Shown here in pieces: positions 22,631 to 29,528 of a stretch of 41,675 nt of DNA. Position 1 is the first letter of the stretch. Every line of letters begins with the position of its first letter. Position numbers and translations under genes: made by a program. The DNA comes from Marinobacter excellens HL-55 (lineage in GTDB: Bacteria > Pseudomonadota > Gammaproteobacteria > Pseudomonadales > Oleiphilaceae), in contig LJZQ01000030.1 in NCBI GenBank assembly GCA_001314845.1, positions 1 through 41,675 on the forward strand. The letters run 5' to 3'. The notes under the pieces are model-generated. The model did not search any database and was not told the DNA's origin. It saw only the letters and a program-made list of their open reading frames with translations.

Positions 22631-24823
22631 TTATGTAGACTTCCGTAACGGCAACGCAGGCTTGCCGTCATTGTCATTTAACGTTTGTCGGCAGCTGGGG
22701 AAATTACTGCAGCCCCAGAACCAGCCCTTTTTACTTTGCCGCCGGACCAGTGGCGAGAAACAGTGCGGACAGGGGATCGGTTTTTGATCAGTCCCGTCCT
22801 GGGGTTGTGTGTCTTCCAGCGGGCGTGTGCCCTTGCAGTCGGGGTATCGGGTACACGCAAAAAATCGCCCGAACTTACCTTCCCGCGCTACCATCACCGA
22901 CCGGCACTTTGGGCAATGAATACGGTCTTTACCGGGATTGACACTGGTGCTGTCACCAAGGGCAGAATCTGACGTGGGTGTCAGCGGACTGCGGTTGATG
23001 AGCCCCTGGATCTCTGCCTTTAACGTTTCGATAAACTGCCTGGGGTTATCCTCGCCCCGCCGAATGCCTTCCAGTGTCGCCTCCCAGACGGCGGTGCGGT
23101 CCGGCGTGCGGACGGTGTCGGGCAAAGCCGCTATCAGGGATTTGCCCTTGTCCGTGGCCCGGATGTAGCGCTTGTCCCGGTACAGATAATCCCGCTTGAA
23201 CAGCACGTCGATGATGGCGGCGCGGGTGGCCTCGGTGCCCAGCCCATCGGTGTCCCGCAGGGTTTTGCGCAGCTCCGGTGCGGACACAAAGCGGGCAATG
23301 TTGGTCATCGCAGACAGTAAAGTTGCGTCGGTAAAATGTTGCGGTGGTTGAGTTTTGCGCTCTTTCACGGTCGCACTGCTGCAGAGCACCGGCTCGTGTT
23401 TATCGAGTCTGGGCAGCGGTGGTTTTTCTGGCTCGTTATTGCCCTCTTTGAGTTTGAGCTCCAGCGCTTTCCAGCCGGGCGTCAGAATGGCGGTTTCGGT
23501 GGCCCTGAACAGGTGCTCCTGTACCTTTACCGTGAGTTTGCCCTCACGGTGCACGGCATCGCCGGCAAACTGCATCAGGTAATAGCGGCTGATCAGACCG
23601 TAGATCTTTTCCTCAGCGGCGGTCAGCTTGCCGCTGGGGCTGGGGCGTACGGTGGGGATAATTGCGTGGTGCGCATCGACCTGTTTGTCGTTCCAGGCTG
23701 CAGAACGGCGATGGGTGTCTAGCTGGCCAGTAAAGCTGGCGAGCTCGGTGGACACCCGGGCTATGGCTCTGATCACCTGTTCCCGTTGGTGGTAATGTTC
23801 TTCCGGCAAGTAGCGGCAATCAGAGCGAGGGTAGGTGATCAGTTGGTGTCGTTCGTAAAGGTTCTGGGCGGTGTCGAGCACGTCTTTTGCCCCCATCCTG
23901 AACAGCCGGCCCGCTTCAATCTGCAGTGCAGACAGCGATAATGGCAGTGGCGGCGGCTCTGGCCGATCCCGAAACCGGGATTCGGTGACGGTGCCGGGGC
24001 GACCGTTCACATCCTGGGCAATCTGCTCTGCGATATCGCGATCGAGCAGGCGATTCTCTTCATCCAGATAATCTTGAAACGAGTCGCCGGGCAGCCATCG
24101 GGCGGTAAAGGGCCTTTGGTCAGCCTCGCCTTCACTGGCTTGAAAATGCCCCTCTATGCGGAACCACGGCTTGGCCTGGAAATCTTCGATGGTGTTGTCC
24201 CGCTCCACCACGAGGCCTAGCACCGGGGTTTGCACTCGGCCCACGGAATAGACCCCTTGCTCACCCTGCTGTTGATAAGTGAGCGTGTAAAACCGGGTGA
24301 GGTTGATGCCGTAGAGCCAGTCTGCCCGCTGCCGGGCGAGCGCGGAGTGGGACAGGCGCCGGAAGTCCTTGTTGTCTTTCGGCGTTTGAATGGCTCGGGC
24401 GACAGACTTGGGGGTCAGGTCGTTGATCAGTATGCGTTCGACCGGTGCTTTGGTGCCGACGAATTTCAGCACTTCGTCCACCAGCAGTTGGCCTTCGCGG
24501 TCGGGGTCGCCGGCATGGGTGATCAGGTCAGCCTGGCGGATCAGGGATTCGAGTACGTTGAGTTGTTGTTTTACGCTGTCTTTTGGGGTGAGCTGCCATG
24601 GCTCTGGGAACATGGGCAGGTCTTCGTGGCGCCACTTTTTCCAGGCCGGGTTGTAGCGGGCGGGCTCGGCCGGTTCAAGCAGGTGGCCGATGCACCAGCT
24701 GACGGTGACGGCGTCTTTACCCTGACCACAACGGATCCAGCCCTGGCCCTTTTGATGGGGCGTTGGCAGGGCGGCGACAATGGCTCTGGCCAGGCTGGGT
24801 TTTTCGGCTATGTACAGGTGCAT
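22631..24823 (-). CDS. topB: DNA topoisomerase III (type IA)
   Basis: 730 residues from ATG 24823, matching the family start MHLYIAEKPSLAR; upstream frame to 25015 runs into the inverted repeat and is not coding. TOPRIM: Glu7 in AEKPS, Asp106 and Asp108 in AGDPDREG. The catalytic Tyr331 lies in LITYPRSDCRYLP. RVQTPVLGLVVERD and HHAIIPT are conserved. Two C-terminal Cys4 zinc ribbons are present (CPKC...CTRYPDC and CPHC...CSNFPSC). The enzyme decatenates DNA and, with a RecQ helicase, resolves recombination intermediates. Single gene, divergent from bolA. Confidence 0.95.
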   Translation of the reverse strand: MHLYIAEKPSLARAIVAALPTPHQKGQGWIRCGQGKDAVTVSWCIGHLLEPAEPARYNPAWKKWRHEDLPMFPEPWQLTPKDSVKQQLNVLESLIRQADLITHAGDPDREGQLLVDEVLKFVGTKAPVERILINDLTPKSVARAIQTPKDNKDFRRLSHSALARQRADWLYGINLTRFYTLTYQQQGEQGVYSVGRVQTPVLGLVVERDNTIEDFQAKPWFRIEGHFQASEGEADQRPFTARWLPGDSFQDYLDEENRLLDRDIAEQIAQDVNGRPGTVTESRFRDRPEPPPLPLSLSALQIEAGRLFRMGAKDVLDTAQNLYERHQLITYPRSDCRYLPEEHYHQREQVIRAIARVSTELASFTGQLDTHRRSAAWNDKQVDAHHAIIPTVRPSPSGKLTAAEEKIYGLISRYYLMQFAGDAVHREGKLTVKVQEHLFRATETAILTPGWKALELKLKEGNNEPEKPPLPRLDKHEPVLCSSATVKERKTQPPQHFTDATLLSAMTNIARFVSAPELRKTLRDTDGLGTEATRAAIIDVLFKRDYLYRDKRYIRATDKGKSLIAALPDTVRTPDRTAVWEATLEGIRRGEDNPRQFIETLKAEIQGLINRSPLTPTSDSALGDSTSVNPGKDRIHCPKCRSVMVAREGKFGRFFACTRYPDCKGTRPLEDTQPQDGTDQKPIPCPHCFSPLVRRQSKKGWFWGCSNFPSCRQTLNDNDGKPALPLRKST

Positions 24824-24940
24824 GGGTGCTGGGTGTTCGTTGAGTGGCTGGGGAATGTGGCTCTTTGCTGGTTTTGTGTCAAGGGGCTGTTCGGGGTCCG
24901 CGGCTTTGTGTAGTAGACTTGTTTTAACGGGGGAGGCGGC

Positions 24941-25039
24941 TGTGAAGGAGGCCTTCCCAAAAGACGCCGTGGACCCATCCATGGGGGCTTGGTGTTGCCA
25001 TCCTTGGCAACACACACTTTTGGGAAGGCCTCCTTCACA
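24941..25039. repeat. 99-base nested inverted repeat (three-way-junction fold)
   Basis: A perfect 23-base inverted repeat has arms 24941-24963 and 25017-25039; the left arm begins TGTGAAGGAGGCCTTCCC. The 53-base interior holds two further perfect stems: CCCAT-CC-ATGGG, and GTGTTGCCA with TGGCAACAC around a short loop. As single strand this would fold into a clover-like three-way junction. It lies between the divergent topB and bolA starts (24823 and 25112). Its size and perfection suggest a dispersed genomic repeat (MITE- or REPIN-like) rather than a simple terminator. Translation in several frames gives spurious short proteins. Confidence 0.75.
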
Positions 25040-25111
25040 TCCGCTTTCGAACGCCGTGCAAATCGCCGCGATTTTTGCGGGCGATTATTCAGGAATCGGA
25101 GCAGAGCTGTC

Positions 25112-25468
25112 ATGAAGATTCAGAGTGCTATTGAAACGAAATTAAAAAATGCTTTCGATGCACAGGTGCTGACAGTGGAGAACGAGAGCCACATGCATTC
25201 TGTGCCGCCGAATTCGGAAACCCATTTCAAGGTGACGCTGGTGTCGCCGGGTTTTTCCGGTCAGATGAAGGTTAAGCGGCATCAGGCGATTTACGCGGTG
25301 TTGGCAGAGGAGCTGGCTGGGCCGGTGCATGCGTTGTCGCTGCATTTGTATACGCCGGAAGAGTGGGTGGCCAGTGGGCAGGCGTCGCCCGAGTCTCCGA
25401 ATTGCATGGGCGGCTCGAAGGGGGATGCGTCTATGGCGGCCAAATTGAAACAGGGAGCGAGTTCATGA
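25112..25468 (+). CDS. bolA: BolA-family protein
   Basis: 118 residues from ATG 25112; the longer frame upstream reads into the inverted repeat. The sequence follows BolA closely: IETKLKNAFDAQVLTVENES, then SETHFKVTLVSPGFSGQMKV with RHQAIYAVLAEELAGPVHAL and HLYTPEEW. BolA proteins bind iron-sulphur clusters with monothiol glutaredoxins and affect morphology and biofilm genes. The C-terminal ~25 residues (SPESPNCMGGSKG) are a tail like that of E. coli BolA. Stop overlaps the yciO start in ATGA, so the two are coupled. Confidence 0.9.
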   Translation: MKIQSAIETKLKNAFDAQVLTVENESHMHSVPPNSETHFKVTLVSPGFSGQMKVKRHQAIYAVLAEELAGPVHALSLHLYTPEEWVASGQASPESPNCMGGSKGDASMAAKLKQGASS

Positions 25469-26088
25469 GTCAGTTTTTTCAGGTTCATCCGGATAACCCG
25501 CAGAAGCGACTTATCAATCAGGCGGTTGAGATTCTTCGCAAGGGTGGGGTGATTGCCTATCCGACGGATTCCGGTTACGCCCTGGGGTGTCACCTGGGTG
25601 ACAAGCCGGCGGCGGATAAGATCAAGCGGATTCGTAAACTGGATGACAAGCACAACTTCACTCTGGTGTGCCGGGATTTGTCGGATATTGGTGTATACGC
25701 CAAGGTAGATAACACCCAGTATCGGTTATTGAAAACGTTTACGCCTGGGCCTTACACCTTCATTTTGCCTGCCACCAGTGAGGTGCCTCGCCGGTTAATG
25801 CATCCCAAGCGCCGGTCGATTGGGGTTCGGGTGCCGGACAACCAGATTGTTCGGGATTTACTGGGGGAGCTGGGCGAGCCGATCATGAGCAGCACGCTGA
25901 TTCTGCCGGGCGATACCGAGCCGATGACGGACCCTTATGATATCCGGGACACGCTGGAGCATGAGCTGGATCTGATTATTGACGGCGGCTTCTGTGGCAT
26001 GGAGGCAACCACGGTGGTTGATTTTACCGGAGATGCGCCTGAGGTGACTCGGGTGGGTCAGGGTGATCCGACACCGTTTCAGATTTAG
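25465..26088 (+). CDS. yciO: YciO-family Sua5/YrdC-like protein
   Basis: 207 residues from ATG 25465. GGVIAYPTDSGYALGCHL, KRIRKLDDKHNFTLVCRDLS and TPGPYTFILPATSEVPRRL are the YrdC/YciO nucleotide-binding motifs; RRSIGVRVPDN and GEPIMSSTLILPG follow. The family makes or handles threonylcarbamoyl-AMP for tRNA t6A; YciO is a paralogue whose own role is less certain. The KxR/SxN-type basic cleft residues of YrdC seem present (KRIRK). It overlaps bolA by four bases. Confidence 0.9.
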   Translation: MSQFFQVHPDNPQKRLINQAVEILRKGGVIAYPTDSGYALGCHLGDKPAADKIKRIRKLDDKHNFTLVCRDLSDIGVYAKVDNTQYRLLKTFTPGPYTFILPATSEVPRRLMHPKRRSIGVRVPDNQIVRDLLGELGEPIMSSTLILPGDTEPMTDPYDIRDTLEHELDLIIDGGFCGMEATTVVDFTGDAPEVTRVGQGDPTPFQI

Positions 26089-26089
26089 T

Positions 26090-26110
26090 GCCCGCTTCGG
26101 GCGGGCTCTT
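26090..26110. terminator. GC-rich terminator between convergent genes
   Basis: GCCCGC (26090-26095) and GCGGGC (26101-26106) form a tight stem with loop TTCGG, followed by TCTT. It comes directly after the yciO stop (26088) and before the end of the unknown convergent gene (26114). Confidence 0.65.
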
Positions 26111-26113
26111 GTG

Positions 26114-26773
26114 TCAGGCCCGGGCGTTCAGGCTGAAGGCGTAGCGCTGGGCATTGATGCTTTCAGGCTGGCCAGAGCCGGCTGAGCGCCGCAGATTGTC
26201 GTAGCGGTGGATAACGTCCTGCAGTCCGTTGAATTGCTGGTTTTCGCTGACCAGTGAATCCAGCAACGAGTTATTGACGCCATAGGCCTGGTTCAGTTTC
26301 AGCGCGTTATCCATAAAGTGCAGGGTTGGCTCGGTCACGCTCAGGCGGCTGAAGGCTTCTCTGAAGCCGCGGTTGTTGTTCAGATCGTTCTCGATTTTTT
26401 CCCGCAGTTCTTCCGGTAATTTTCCATCGACCACGGCGTTGCCGCCCTCGCCCTTACCCACGCTGAGCGCCGTGGCCGGGTGCAAATTGTACTCGGCAAG
26501 TTTGTGCCGGAGTGTTTCCCTCACAAAAGACAGGTCTTGGGCCACGGTCTGCTTGTACTGACCCAGCGGCAGTTGCCGCGTTTTCAGGCTGCCGACATCT
26601 CCCTCTGGTTGCCCGGATGGCGTAAATCGGTCGTCGCCGGGGCTACCGGAGGCTTCCGGAAGTTTTGCTTTTGCGGGTTGGCTTGCGTTCTGATCCGCGG
26701 CCGGGGGCTGGCGATTGTCCATGGCTTGCTGAAAGCGAGTGCTGGCCTGTATCAGTGATGTCAGCAAAGACAT
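26114..26773 (-). CDS. uncharacterised 219-residue protein
   Basis: Not recognised. No signal peptide or membrane segment. Residues 15-75 are polar and Pro/Ala/Gln-rich, probably disordered (NRQPPAADQNASQPAKA). Residues 80-215 look helical and folded: LSFVRETLRHKLAEYNLHPA, LPEELREKIENDLNNNRGFR, LHFMDNALKLNQAYGVNN. The N-terminus MSLLTSLIQASTRFQQAMDN is amphipathic. A run of G (GGGGGG) lies 7 bases before ATG 26773. The gene is divergent from the chemoreceptor. The short ordered domain after a linker recalls flagellar or export-associated proteins, but nothing firm supports that. Confidence 0.6.
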   Translation of the reverse strand: MSLLTSLIQASTRFQQAMDNRQPPAADQNASQPAKAKLPEASGSPGDDRFTPSGQPEGDVGSLKTRQLPLGQYKQTVAQDLSFVRETLRHKLAEYNLHPATALSVGKGEGGNAVVDGKLPEELREKIENDLNNNRGFREAFSRLSVTEPTLHFMDNALKLNQAYGVNNSLLDSLVSENQQFNGLQDVIHRYDNLRRSAGSGQPESINAQRYAFSLNARA

Positions 26774-26972
26774 GGTGTGTCCCCCCTGGGCGGAAAAGAT
26801 CTGCCGGATAGTGACAAAAAAAGAGTCTTACCAGTTACAAAGCAGGTTTCGGGCCAGATCGGTGGGTAAGAGGAAAAGTCCCGCTGAAGTGATGAAATGT
26901 AAAATCTTTCAACGGTTGTCATTGTCAGGGCGGTGTACTGATCTGTGTCATTAAAAGATTGATCAATGTCTA

Positions 26973-26999
26973 TAAAGTTATGCGCCAGATTGCCGTCAT
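26973..26999 (+). promoter_or_regulatory. sigma-28 (FliA)-like promoter of the chemoreceptor gene
   Basis: TAAA (26973-26976), a 15-base spacer and GCCGTCAT (26992-26999) resemble the flagellar sigma-28 consensus TAAA-N15-GCCGATAA: the -35 and spacer are exact, and GCCG is kept in the -10. It ends about 40 bases before ATG 27040. Chemoreceptor genes are common FliA targets. Confidence 0.45.
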
Positions 27000-27039
27000 A
27001 ATCTTGGTTGCAAAGCTGCTCTTCCGTCGCCGGGGTACC

Positions 27040-28659
27040 ATGAAAAAACACTACTCGATTCGTTTCCTGCTGATGGCAGCTTTGGCTGTCGCATTTTCTG
27101 TGATTCTCGCGTTCACGGTTATCTACAGTGCCCAGTCCCAGCGGGCGCACCTGGAGGAGTACAGCCACAAATACGTGGATGGCCTGGCAAAATCTTATTT
27201 TGACGGACTGAACACCATGATGGTGACAGGCACCATCAATAACCGGGAAGTGCTGCGCGATCGGGCCCGGGCTTCTGAGGATGTGCTGGATATCCGGGTG
27301 GTGCGCAGTGATCAGTTGAACGCCATGTACGGCGCAGGCAATGCAGACGAGCAGCGGCGGCAACCTGAGGACTTGCGGGCACTGGGTGGCGAGCGTATCG
27401 AGCAGTATTCGGAGAATGATCAGGGCCGGGTCTACACGCTTATCGAACCGGTGATTGCTCAGTCCGACTACCAGGGCGTCAATTGCCTGGGTTGTCACCA
27501 GGCTCAGGAAGGCGAAATCCTTGGCGCCATTCGGGTGGACTATTCACTCGCCCAGAGCGACTCCCGTCTGCAGCAGCAGTTGCTGGTCGGTGGTGGTGTG
27601 CAGGTGTTGATCTTTGTCGTCATTTTCTTCCTGACCGCCTTGGTGCTTGGCAAGCTGGTGTTCTCCCGGTTGCGTCGTCTGCACGATCGCATGGATGAGA
27701 TTTCCCGTAATTCCGACTTGTCGATTGAACTGGACGTCTCCCGTAATGATGAGATCGGCTCATTGTCCCGGGCGTTCAACCGCATGGTGTCGAAGATCCG
27801 TGACAGCATGCACACGGTCATGGATAACGCCGCCCAGGTGGAGCAGGCGGCCCGCGCCATCGCCAGCAAGGCTGAAACCACAGAGCGCGAAGTGCTGGCC
27901 CAGCGAGATAACACCGACCAGGTGGCTAGTGCCACCACCGAAATGGCCGCCTCGGCGGTGCAGGTTCGGGAAAATGCAGTCACCACGGCCCGCAAATCGG
28001 CGGACACCGCCAAGGCGGCGGAAACGGGTGAGCAGTTGGCGCACAACGCGGTGCAGGGCATTGAGTTGTTGAATTCCGAAGTGCAGAACGGTGCACAACG
28101 TATCGAGCAACTGGATCAGCGCACCACCGAAATGGCGAAGCGTCTGGAGCTGATTTCTGAAATCGCCGATCAGACCAACCTGCTGGCGCTGAACGCAGCC
28201 ATCGAAGCTGCACGGGCTGGTGAGCAGGGGCGCGGGTTTTCAGTGGTGGCCGATGAGGTGAGGGCGCTTGCTTCCCGCACCCAGGTGTCGACAGAAGAAA
28301 TCCGCCAAACCATTGCCGGGCTCAAGAATGAGGTTGTGGAGTGCGTGGGCACCATGCGCCATGCCTCTGAAATGGCCCAGCATCAGGTGGACGCCATTCT
28401 CAAGGTAGAAACTGAACTGCAGACCATTGCCACCGCAGTGCGAGAGATTACCGGTCTGAATGAAGAGATGGAAAGCGCGGCGAACGAGCAAAGCGATGTG
28501 TCAGAGTCTATCAATCACAACGTCATTGAAATCAGTCGATCGGCGGAGCAAACCTCTAGCGATGCCCAGGAAACGGCCCGGATCGCGGGGGACCTTTTGG
28601 CCATGGCGGAAACGCTGCGCAAGACCATCGAGCAATTCCGATTATCACAAAACGGCTGA
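27040..28659 (+). CDS. methyl-accepting chemotaxis protein with periplasmic haem-c motif
   Basis: 539 residues from ATG 27040. TM1 residues 8-30; periplasmic sensor 31-182; TM2 183-206; HAMP ~207-260; signalling domain to the end with the conserved hairpin tip [20 protein letters not shown] and [15 protein letters not shown]. The sensor domain carries Cys149-Leu-Gly-Cys152-His153, a CXXCH haem c attachment site, in [20 protein letters not shown], resembling haem-binding Tll0287/DUF3365-type domains. Such receptors are expected to sense oxygen, NO or redox state outside the cytoplasmic membrane. No C-terminal CheR-binding pentapeptide is seen (ends RLSQNG). A sigma-28-like promoter precedes the gene. 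Confidence 0.9.
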   Translation: MKKHYSIRFLLMAALAVAFSVILAFTVIYSAQSQRAHLEEYSHKYVDGLAKSYFDGLNTMMVTGTINNREVLRDRARASEDVLDIRVVRSDQLNAMYGAGNADEQRRQPEDLRALGGERIEQYSENDQGRVYTLIEPVIAQSDYQGVNCLGCHQAQEGEILGAIRVDYSLAQSDSRLQQQLLVGGGVQVLIFVVIFFLTALVLGKLVFSRLRRLHDRMDEISRNSDLSIELDVSRNDEIGSLSRAFNRMVSKIRDSMHTVMDNAAQVEQAARAIASKAETTEREVLAQRDNTDQVASATTEMAASAVQVRENAVTTARKSADTAKAAETGEQLAHNAVQGIELLNSEVQNGAQRIEQLDQRTTEMAKRLELISEIADQTNLLALNAAIEAARAGEQGRGFSVVADEVRALASRTQVSTEEIRQTIAGLKNEVVECVGTMRHASEMAQHQVDAILKVETELQTIATAVREITGLNEEMESAANEQSDVSESINHNVIEISRSAEQTSSDAQETARIAGDLLAMAETLRKTIEQFRLSQNG

Positions 28660-28684
28660 AGGCCGAGCCGTCGCAACCGGGACA

Positions 28685-29332
28685 CTAGCCCCGGTGATCA
28701 GACACAAACGGATTGGTGGCCTTTTCCTGCCCGAAGGTAGACATGGGCCCGTGGCCACAGATGAAACTGACGTCGTCTCCCAGCGGGAACAGCTTTTCGC
28801 GGATGGAGCGGATCAAGGTGGCGTGGTCGCCTTTCGGAAAGTCTGTGCGACCGATGGAGCCGTTGAACAGCACATCGCCCACCTGCGCCAGCTTTGATTC
28901 CCGGTGGAAGAACACCACGTGGCCCGGGGTGTGACCGGGGCAATGCAGTACTTCCAGAGTCTGATTGCCAACCGTCACCGTGTCGCCATCCTCCAGCCAG
29001 CGGTCCGGTGCGAAGATTTCCGGCGTCGGGAAGCCAAACATCTGCGCCTGCATGGGCAACCCCTGAATCCAGAAGTTATCCTCTTTGTGCGGCCCTTCAA
29101 TGGGAATGCCGGCCGTCCGGGCCAGCTCGGCGGTGCCGCCAACGTGGTCAAGGTGGGCGTGGGTCAGCAGAATCTTCTCAACCGTGACGCCCTCGGCCGC
29201 AATCGCCGAACGAATTCGGTCAAGATCACCGCCGGGGTCAATCACCGCTGCCTTTTGGGTGTCGTCACACCAGATCAGGGTGCAGTTCTGTTCAAAGGGG
29301 GTGACCGGTACAATGCGGTATTTCAGGGACAT
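28685..29332 (-). CDS. ycbL: metallo-beta-lactamase-fold hydrolase, YcbL/glyoxalase II type
   Basis: 215 residues. THAHLDHVGG (His58, His60, Asp62, His63) binds the two metals together with His in CPGHTPGHVVFF, Asp in VGDVLF and the C-terminal CGHGP. Length and TPFEQNCTLIWCDD at the start match YcbL, a short type II glyoxalase with no C-terminal helical domain. It hydrolyses S-lactoylglutathione-like thioesters. It is divergent from the condensin operon and convergent with the chemoreceptor. In E. coli, ycbL also lies close to the mukFEB genes, an echo that may or may not be meaningful. Confidence 0.88.
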   Translation of the reverse strand: MSLKYRIVPVTPFEQNCTLIWCDDTQKAAVIDPGGDLDRIRSAIAAEGVTVEKILLTHAHLDHVGGTAELARTAGIPIEGPHKEDNFWIQGLPMQAQMFGFPTPEIFAPDRWLEDGDTVTVGNQTLEVLHCPGHTPGHVVFFHRESKLAQVGDVLFNGSIGRTDFPKGDHATLIRSIREKLFPLGDDVSFICGHGPMSTFGQEKATNPFVSDHRG

Positions 29333-29405
29333 ATTCGGCCTCGGGTAGAAAATTTTGCGTTATGGTAATGGTAATTGGCCCGGCACTCGAGTTTTCAAGC
29401 TGGTG

Positions 29406-29528
29406 ATGTGTGCAGAACGGTTTACAAACGCCGTCGCACTGGCGGAAGATCTTGGTTTTGTTCCGCTGGCGCAGACTTTCCGGGCCATTGGAAAATTCAT
29501 GGAGCAGGAGATGATTCTGGATGAGTGA
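29406..29528 (+). CDS. possible 40-residue leader gene of the condensin operon
   Basis: ATG 29406 to TGA 29526-29528, 40 residues with ordinary codon use. It contains ERFTNAVALAEDLGFVPLAQ followed by TFRAIGKFMEQEMILDE. The frame is open back to 29349, with GTG 29403 and TTG 29355 as other possible starts. It ends in ATGAGTGA, overlapping the ATPase start by 8 bases, the same junction style as the next two genes (ATGAGTAA and ATGACTGA). No strong ribosome site is seen. No known family; it is predicted helical, acidic at the end. It could be a real small subunit or a coupling leader, or just open by chance. Confidence 0.4.
   Translation: MCAERFTNAVALAEDLGFVPLAQTFRAIGKFMEQEMILDE

Noticed and set aside
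26761..27498. 245-codon minus-strand frame over the chemoreceptor promoter and start
   Set aside because: Crosses the chemoreceptor sensor domain in antisense, has no recognised motif, and covers a promoter-like region.
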